Assembly (NCBI GenBank): GCA_027043825.1
Contig: JALUER010000004.1
Span: 1 to 6,543 of the forward strand
Source of the DNA: Microcaldota archaeon
GTDB taxonomy: Archaea; Iainarchaeota; Iainarchaeia; JAADDC01
Length of the DNA: 6,543 bases
Direction: 5' to 3'
Position numbers and translations under genes: made by a program. The notes under the pieces were generated by a model. It saw only the letters and a list, made by a program, of their open reading frames with translations, did not search any database and had not been told where the DNA came from. Shown piece by piece: positions 1 to 3,770 of this stretch. The first letter of the stretch is position 1, and the number at the start of each line of letters is the position of its first letter.

Positions 1-529
1 GATGAAGGAGGAAATTGGGAGGATCGTGAGGGAGGCAGAGGAAAGAGGAGTGGACGTCTGGATCAGGCCAGAGCTGATGGGAAAGCTCTCCCAGTGGGGA
101 GGTCTCGAGGAGATACTGGAGGTGTCGGCAGAGCTTGAAATGGTGGAGCCCCTCATAGACTTTGCCCACCTCCACGCAAGGCACGTGGGGAGATACAACA
201 GTGCGGAGGAGTGGAGGAAGGTTTTGACAAGGTACGAAGAGGTACTGGGAAACGAGGCGTTGAAGCGGGTCCACTTCCACGTCTCGGGTATCAACTACGG
301 GAAGAGGGGCGAAAGGAACCACCTAAACCTGAGGGAAAGTGACTTAAACTACGAGGAACTCATAGAGGTGTTCAGGGAGTTCAAGCTAAGAGGGGTGGTA
401 ATATCCGAGAGTCCAAGCCTGGAAGAGGACGCCCTTCTCTTAAAGAGGCTCTACGAAGCTGGGAAGAGCGGAAGAAACGCTACGAGGAAGGGAAGAAAAG
501 GGCCACGTTCTTTGGAGAAGTTCCTGTGA
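1..529 (+). CDS. Endonuclease IV-like TIM-barrel protein (5' end cut off)
   Basis: C-terminal about 175 residues of an AP-endonuclease/xylose-isomerase-like TIM barrel, the superfamily of deoxyribonuclease IV, which cuts DNA 5' of abasic sites using a trinuclear Zn centre. The frame is open to the window edge; the ATG at position 2 is probably internal, since the family is usually about 270-280 aa and roughly 100 N-terminal residues are missing. Counting from that Met, likely metal ligands are Glu24 in PELMGK, Asp53 and His56 in DFAHLHAR, His93 in HFHVSG, His107 after GER, and Glu136 in SESPSLEEDA. These follow the order of ligands in the second half of endonuclease IV. The motifs HVSGINYG and ESPSLEEDA look like the archaeal subgroup, for which endonuclease activity is inferred. 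The last about 24 residues after LLKRLYE are basic and low in complexity, which may be an odd tail or a frameshift product (see findings). The stop overlaps the next gene by 4 nt (GTGA). Confidence 0.82.
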   Translation, partial: MKEEIGRIVREAEERGVDVWIRPELMGKLSQWGGLEEILEVSAELEMVEPLIDFAHLHARHVGRYNSAEEWRKVLTRYEEVLGNEALKRVHFHVSGINYGKRGERNHLNLRESDLNYEELIEVFREFKLRGVVISESPSLEEDALLLKRLYEAGKSGRNATRKGRKGPRSLEKFL

Positions 530-1320
530 CGGGTGTGGACATCATTATAAAGGGGGAAGGGAAGACAACGTATAAGCTCAGGGCGGACAGGAGGGGAGTT
601 TTCCTCGTCTTCCCCGACAAAGATCCCCTGAGGCCGCGGGCAGTGAACCTGGGACCCTCCATAAGAGTTCCCATTACAGTGTGGCCGGATAAGGAGGGGG
701 ATCTGAGAGGGTTCAAGGAAAAGCTCCCCTGGGTTATCGGAAACTCCGTGGTGCACTGGCTCATGAAGGAGGTGGTGAAGGGGATTCCACCCGAAGACCT
801 GGTAAAGCTTACAAAGGTGGAAATAAAGTCCCGCTCTGGAAGCGTACACGTATCCATTATGGTTCCGGAGGACGAGAGGCTAATAAAGGTTCTGAGGAGC
901 CTGAGAAAGCTCGGAGAGCCGACTTACTATGGAGCAAGGCGCATGTTCGGTGAGAAGTTTAGTCGAGAAGATATGCTTGGTCTCTTGAAGAGGGAAAACA
1001 TCTTCTTTACTGAAAGGATCGAGGGATTGGTGGGGCACCTGAAAAAGTACGGAGTAGACACAAGGACGCTCTACCAAGGAGTTCAAAGGGTGAGGAGGCT
1101 CATGGAAGAGTACGTAAAGGAGGAGAGAAAGGTAATGGACCAGAGGGAACGAATGGTGAAGCTCCTGGCGAAGGAGGAGCTCCCCCGGGTGAGGAGGTTG
1201 GAGGAAGCCCTGAGAACCGAGGTAGAGGAAGAGGTATCAAGGTTGAGGAGGGAACTCAGGAAAGTGGACATCAGGAAGGTGGTTTCGAACCTCCCCCGGA
1301 TAGAGGACATACATCGCTGA
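526..1320 (+). CDS. Uncharacterised 264-aa protein with C-terminal coiled coil
   Basis: I do not recognise this family. The protein has no cysteines, no signal peptide and no membrane segment. Residues 1-120 look like a mixed alpha/beta domain with strands around DIIIKG, GVFLVFP, IRVPITVW and SVHVSIMVP. Residues about 130-185 are helical with aromatics. Residues about 185-250 are a highly charged Arg/Glu/Lys/Leu coiled coil (for example RRLEEALRTEVEEEVSRL). I chose GTG 526 because it overlaps the upstream stop as GTGA and has GGAG at 514-517, 8 nt away; GTG 535 is an alternative. The frame stays open upstream to 343 without ATG, GTG or TTG, and that stretch reads like protein. The 4-nt overlap suggests an operon with the endonuclease IV-like gene, so a DNA-related role is possible but only by association. 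The last 50 nt overlap the 3' end of the convergent glycosylase gene. Confidence 0.72.
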   Translation: MTGVDIIIKGEGKTTYKLRADRRGVFLVFPDKDPLRPRAVNLGPSIRVPITVWPDKEGDLRGFKEKLPWVIGNSVVHWLMKEVVKGIPPEDLVKLTKVEIKSRSGSVHVSIMVPEDERLIKVLRSLRKLGEPTYYGARRMFGEKFSREDMLGLLKRENIFFTERIEGLVGHLKKYGVDTRTLYQGVQRVRRLMEEYVKEERKVMDQRERMVKLLAKEELPRVRRLEEALRTEVEEEVSRLRRELRKVDIRKVVSNLPRIEDIHR

Positions 1321-1948
1321 GGGGACATCCCTCACACAGCGGCTTCTTCTTACAGTAACGCTTGGCGTGCTCCACCAGGAGGGCGTGAAGCTCCTTCAGC
1401 TCCTCCACGTCCTTCATTTCGCTCTCTACAAATTTCCGGATGCCCTCGTAGTCGAAGGGACCGTTCCACAGGCCCAGCCTCGAGAAGATCCGGTGGGTGT
1501 ACTTGTCCACCACGAAGACGGGGCGCCCAAAAGCGTAGAGGAGGATGGAATCGGCAGTCTCCCTGCCAACTCCCTTTATACTCAACAACTTCTCCCGGAG
1601 CACCCCGGTGGGGAGACGTGAAAGCCCCTCCAGACCACCGTTTTCTACGATGAAGCGGGAAATGCTCCTGAGCCGCTCTGCCTTCTGGTTGAAGAAGCCT
1701 GCGGACCTGATGAGCTCCTTTAGCTTCTCGCCGGGGCAGGAGAGGATACGCTCGGGGGTGAGGCAGTCTTCTCTCTTCAGGTTCTCTATGGCCTTCTCCA
1801 CGTTCTTCCAGGCGGTGTTTTGGGTGAGAATGGCCCCCACTATGACCTCGAAGGGCGTTTCAGCGGGCCACCATCCCTGGGGACCGTAGGCCCTGAGAAG
1901 CCTCCGAAATAAGGGGCGTATTGTTGTCGTATCTCTCCCTGAGGCCAC
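1271..1948 (-). CDS. MagIII-type 3-methyladenine DNA glycosylase (HhH-GPD, COG2231-like)
   Basis: Endonuclease III-fold glycosylase expected to remove alkylated bases such as 3-methyladenine at the start of base excision repair. From GTG 1948 (225 aa) it shows WWPAETPFEVIVGAILTQNT at 26-45, a hallmark of the endonuclease III-related MagIII group. The helix-hairpin-helix SIKGVGRETADSIL is at 123-136, with catalytic Asp148 in FVVDKYTHR. Four cysteines (199, 205, 208, 214; C-x5-C-x2-C-x5-C) suggest a [4Fe-4S] cluster. Glu130 sits where endonuclease III has its lyase lysine, so a monofunctional glycosylase without AP-lyase activity is likely. The start is uncertain: no ATG is available, TTG 1972 and GTG 1957 are alternatives, and GTG 1948 has GGTGAT 4 nt upstream. 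It lies downstream of the UbiA-like gene and overlaps it by about 89 nt. Its 3' end overlaps the convergent unknown gene by 50 nt. Family call strong, exact start weak. Confidence 0.88.
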   Translation of the reverse strand: MASGRDTTTIRPLFRRLLRAYGPQGWWPAETPFEVIVGAILTQNTAWKNVEKAIENLKREDCLTPERILSCPGEKLKELIRSAGFFNQKAERLRSISRFIVENGGLEGLSRLPTGVLREKLLSIKGVGRETADSILLYAFGRPVFVVDKYTHRIFSRLGLWNGPFDYEGIRKFVESEMKDVEELKELHALLVEHAKRYCKKKPLCEGCPLSDVCPLSGGGSKPPS

Positions 1949-2903
1949 GGAGATCACCGAACATTCGGTCAAGGATGTAGGCTTGGAGCTTGTCGAAGTA
2001 GGACGTGAAAGAGGAGTAGTAGGTGTTCATCTCGGTGAGGACAGGGATGTAGACGTTGAAGGGGGAGCCGTAGTAGACGTAGAGGATGGCCCCGAAGAGG
2101 AGGACGAGGCTCACTATGAGCATGGAGGTGGTGTGACCCCTGGAGATGAGGTCCCCTGTCCTCTGGTCATCGAGACGGCGCTTCTCGATCATCCTGTACA
2201 TGGGGAGGGTGTAGAGGAGGAGGCCCAGGATCAGGAAGGCAAAGTGGTAGGTGGAGAGGAAGATGGAGGGGACGGAGAAGGCCACGGCTACCGCGGTTAT
2301 TACCAGGAGATTCCGGAGCTCCCTCGTCTTCACGATACGATCGAGGGTGCCCTTCTTCCGGAGCTTATACACGCCGTGACCCAGGGCGTAAATGGCGGAG
2401 TAGGCTATGAAGAGGGGTATGAAGATGGCGGGAATGGAGCCGCCGAAGAAGGCGTTCCAGAAGGCCTCGAAGTTGAAGAGTTCCACCAGGATGAGGAGGA
2501 CCTGCCGAGGGACCACTCCCCTCACGTGGGTTCTAAGGTTGTTCAGGAGGACTGCCACCACGCTGAAGAAGCCCAGGAGGGGATCCCAAAGGGTTGCCAG
2601 GAAAGTGGCGAGGACGCTGAGGTTGCCGAGCAAGACGAGGTAGTCTCTGGGTGTGGCGTAGCCGTGGACGAGAGCCTTTTCCTTGTAGACACCCTTCTTT
2701 TTAACGTCGTCCTCGTGGTCGAAGAGGTCGTTGTAGAAGTAGGTGTTCAGGTAGACGAGGAAGAAGAGGATGGCCCCCACGGCACCGAGGAGGGAGGGAA
2801 CCTGGCCAAGTATGGTCCCCACGAAAATGACGAGGGCTACCTGTTGAAACTTTCGGATGGCCTTCATCAGCACAAAGTACTTCAAGAACTCCTTGGGCTT
2901 CAT
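1860..2903 (-). CDS. UbiA-family integral membrane protein (prenyltransferase homologue)
   Basis: A 347-aa polytopic membrane protein with about eight or nine hydrophobic segments, roughly at 20-56 (two), 86-104, 108-122, 133-150, 156-176, 197-215, 219-236 and 259-280. After the second segment it carries NDLFDHEDD (58-66), which fits the UbiA motif NDxxDxxxD that binds Mg-diphosphate of a prenyl donor. UbiA enzymes transfer prenyl chains to aromatic or lipid acceptors in quinone, heme and archaeal lipid synthesis. The second Asp-rich motif normally found in the later cytosolic loop is not evident: around 178-195 the chain reads VYKLRKKGTLDRIVKTRE. DDQRTGD at 245-251 lies in a different loop. 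Substrate, and even transferase activity, are therefore uncertain. ATG 2903 is preceded by a TATA-like box at about -25, suggesting a leaderless or very short-leader mRNA. The last about 60 residues form a soluble tail whose end overlaps the glycosylase gene. Confidence 0.8.
   Translation of the reverse strand: MKPKEFLKYFVLMKAIRKFQQVALVIFVGTILGQVPSLLGAVGAILFFLVYLNTYFYNDLFDHEDDVKKKGVYKEKALVHGYATPRDYLVLLGNLSVLATFLATLWDPLLGFFSVVAVLLNNLRTHVRGVVPRQVLLILVELFNFEAFWNAFFGGSIPAIFIPLFIAYSAIYALGHGVYKLRKKGTLDRIVKTRELRNLLVITAVAVAFSVPSIFLSTYHFAFLILGLLLYTLPMYRMIEKRRLDDQRTGDLISRGHTTSMLIVSLVLLFGAILYVYYGSPFNVYIPVLTEMNTYYSSFTSYFDKLQAYILDRMFGDLRGLRERYDNNTPLISEASQGLRSPGMVAR
1953..1958 (-). promoter_or_regulatory. 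Possible ribosome binding site GGTGAT for the glycosylase
   Basis: On the minus strand GGTGAT lies 4 nt before GTG 1948. It matches the 3' part of the ideal archaeal Shine-Dalgarno sequence AGGAGGTGAT, whose natural spacing is short. It is the only plausible site near the candidate starts and is the main reason for choosing 1948 over TTG 1972. It lies inside the UbiA-like reading frame, so chance is possible. Confidence 0.35.
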
Positions 2904-2926
2904 CTCTCTTCAGATAATGAGGCAGG

Positions 2927-2933
2927 TTTTAAA
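2927..2933 (-). promoter_or_regulatory. TATA-like box for the UbiA-family gene
   Basis: The minus strand reads TTTAAAA in an otherwise GC-rich stretch. Its centre is about 27 bp before the ATG at 2903. Archaeal TBP boxes sit about 25 bp before the transcription start, so the start would fall at or just before the ATG, giving a leaderless or nearly leaderless transcript. This fits the lack of a good Shine-Dalgarno sequence; only GAAGAGAG lies just before the ATG. Confidence 0.55.
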
Positions 2934-2956
2934 GGAAGTTTTGTCCGTCAATGGTC

Positions 2957-3017
2957 GAAGTCAGCTTGGCAGCTTCTCATCATCGTGGCCTCAGGCGAGG
3001 CTCTTGTCATCACGGAA
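2957..3017 (-). ncRNA. C/D box sRNA (2'-O-methylation guide)
   Basis: Minus-strand guide RNA with all four boxes perfect and in order: box C GTGATGA (3013-3007), a 12-nt D' guide CAAGAGCCTCGC (3006-2995), box D' CTGA (2994-2991), a 7-nt spacer, box C' ATGATGA (2983-2977), a 12-nt D guide GAAGCTGCCAAG (2976-2965), and box D CTGA (2964-2961). Two 12-nt guides are the canonical archaeal architecture bound by L7Ae, Nop5 and fibrillarin. By the box D plus five rule the D' guide would methylate the fifth base of GCGAGGCUCUUG. From memory this matches archaeal 23S rRNA just before GAYCGAAGCCCCGG, upstream of helix 69. The D-guide target (CUUGGCAGCUUC) I cannot place. Outer ends are estimated; I see no strong terminal stem. 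A TATA-like box lies about 27 bp before box C, and the UbiA-family gene follows on the same strand. Confidence 0.88.
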
Positions 3018-3035
3018 GAAGTAAGGCTCGAGGGG

Positions 3036-3045
3036 TTTAAAAATT
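3036..3045 (-). promoter_or_regulatory. TATA-like box for the C/D sRNA
   Basis: The minus strand reads AATTTTTAAA. Its centre is about 25 bp before position 3015, which would place the transcript start a few bases before box C at 3013, as expected for an independently transcribed C/D sRNA. The box is nearly palindromic and could in principle also serve the + strand gene at 3108, but the spacing there (about 70 bp) is less natural. Confidence 0.55.
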
Positions 3046-3078
3046 AGGGGAAAGGGAGGAAAGGAGGTTCCAGAGGGG

Positions 3079-3084
3079 TTTTTA
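3079..3084 (+). promoter_or_regulatory. Possible TATA-like box for the Cas4-like gene
   Basis: TTTTTA within a G-rich stretch, centred about 26 bp before the GTG at 3108. The spacing would give a leaderless transcript, in line with the poor Shine-Dalgarno match before this GTG. The box is short and weaker than the other two in this intergenic region; the stronger box at 3036 is an alternative with a leader of about 40 nt. Confidence 0.35.
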
Positions 3085-3107
3085 GGGGAAACAGCTCCGT
3101 TTAGAGG

Positions 3108-3770
3108 GTGAGGTTCGTAGGTAGGAGGAGGGGGAGTAGCGTCACGTCCGTGACGGACCTGGCCAAGTTCCTCACCTGTCCCTACCTCTTCCTACGGGAG
3201 AAGGTGGTTGGGAAGAGGAAGACAGCAGCCATGAAGAGAGGGTTAGAACTCCACAGGGAGCGGTACCTCCTCCACAGGGAGGGGGCCGCGGAGATGGACA
3301 TAGAGGAGGCGGTGGAGGCGTCGTGGAGGGGTAAGGTGATCGGCGTGGAGGTCTGGATAGACGACGGGGAAGTGGGGGGCTTCGTGGACAGGGTGGAGGT
3401 AGAGGAGGGGAGAGCAAGGGTTGTAGAGTACAAGTCCACGCCGAGAAGCGCTTCTTGGAAGACGTCGAAGCTACAGGCCCTCATATACGGAGCAATACTG
3501 CGGAGGTACGTCGACTATGTGGTGGTGGAGGTGAGGACTTTCGAGGAGGAGCTGTTCTTCAGGAGACAGATAGACGGGGCGGTGCTGGAGGCCTACGAGA
3601 AAGGGAAGGAAGCCTTCAGGAGGAGCATCGACACAGGCGTCTTCCCGCCGCTACCGGGACCCCACTGCAGGTACTGTCCCTTGAGGAAGTCCTGCCCCCT
3701 TTTTAAGAGCTCCTCCCTCCTCTTTATGGGGGTGAGTGAGGTGGCAGGTGATGGACGGGTACAGCTTTGA
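3108..3770 (+). CDS. Cas4-like RecB-family PD-(D/E)XK nuclease with Fe-S cysteines
   Basis: A 220-aa protein with the Cas4/RecB-type nuclease layout. Cys24 in FLTCPYLF and Cys187, Cys190, Cys196 in HCRYCPLRKSCPLF form the 1+3 cysteine pattern that holds a [4Fe-4S] cluster in Cas4 and related exonucleases. Active-site candidates are His49 in GLELHRE, Asp94 in GGFVDRVE, Glu107 and Lys109 in VVEYKST, and Gln123 in LQALIYG. Family members degrade DNA ends, and CRISPR-linked Cas4 trims spacer precursors. No CRISPR array or other cas gene lies here, so this is better called a stand-alone Cas4-like nuclease of unknown cellular role. GTG 3108 is chosen because an internal ATG at 3231 would remove Cys24. 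The length is typical of Cas4. Its 3' end overlaps valS by 20 nt, so the two are probably co-transcribed. Family call strong, role unknown. Confidence 0.88.
   Translation: MRFVGRRRGSSVTSVTDLAKFLTCPYLFLREKVVGKRKTAAMKRGLELHRERYLLHREGAAEMDIEEAVEASWRGKVIGVEVWIDDGEVGGFVDRVEVEEGRARVVEYKSTPRSASWKTSKLQALIYGAILRRYVDYVVVEVRTFEEELFFRRQIDGAVLEAYEKGKEAFRRSIDTGVFPPLPGPHCRYCPLRKSCPLFKSSSLLFMGVSEVAGDGRVQL
3700..3706 (+). promoter_or_regulatory. Possible internal TATA-like box before valS
   Basis: TTTTTAA stands out in GC-rich coding sequence near the end of the Cas4-like gene. A start about 25 bp downstream (near 3730) would give valS a leader of about 20 nt that includes the Shine-Dalgarno site at 3738-3743. 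It could equally be ordinary codons for Phe-Lys. Confidence 0.22.
3738..3743 (+). promoter_or_regulatory. Shine-Dalgarno site GAGGTG for valS
   Basis: GAGGTG lies 7 nt before ATG 3751 and matches the core of AGGAGGTGAT. It decides the valS start: in-frame GTG codons at 3736 and 3748 are possible, but only ATG 3751 has a well-placed site. Confidence 0.6.

Noticed and set aside
2..529. ATG at position 2 as a true start of the first gene
   Set aside because: The product lacks the N-terminal third of the TIM barrel and the frame is open to the window edge, so the gene is cut by the window.
1983..3047. 354-aa open frame on the + strand, very rich in Glu, Gly and Val
   Set aside because: It is the antisense shadow of the UbiA-like gene and sRNA region; composition is artefact-like and no family motif is visible, while the minus-strand frame has membrane segments and the NDxxDxxxD motif.
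2904..3107. Possible tRNA or CRISPR repeat in the intergenic region
   Set aside because: No cloverleaf or T-loop sequence and no regularly spaced repeats; the sequence is explained by the C/D sRNA and promoter boxes.
3736..3750. GTG 3736 as start of valS
   Set aside because: The ATG at 3751 has a good GAGGTG site 7 nt upstream; starting at 3736 would place that site inside the coding region.
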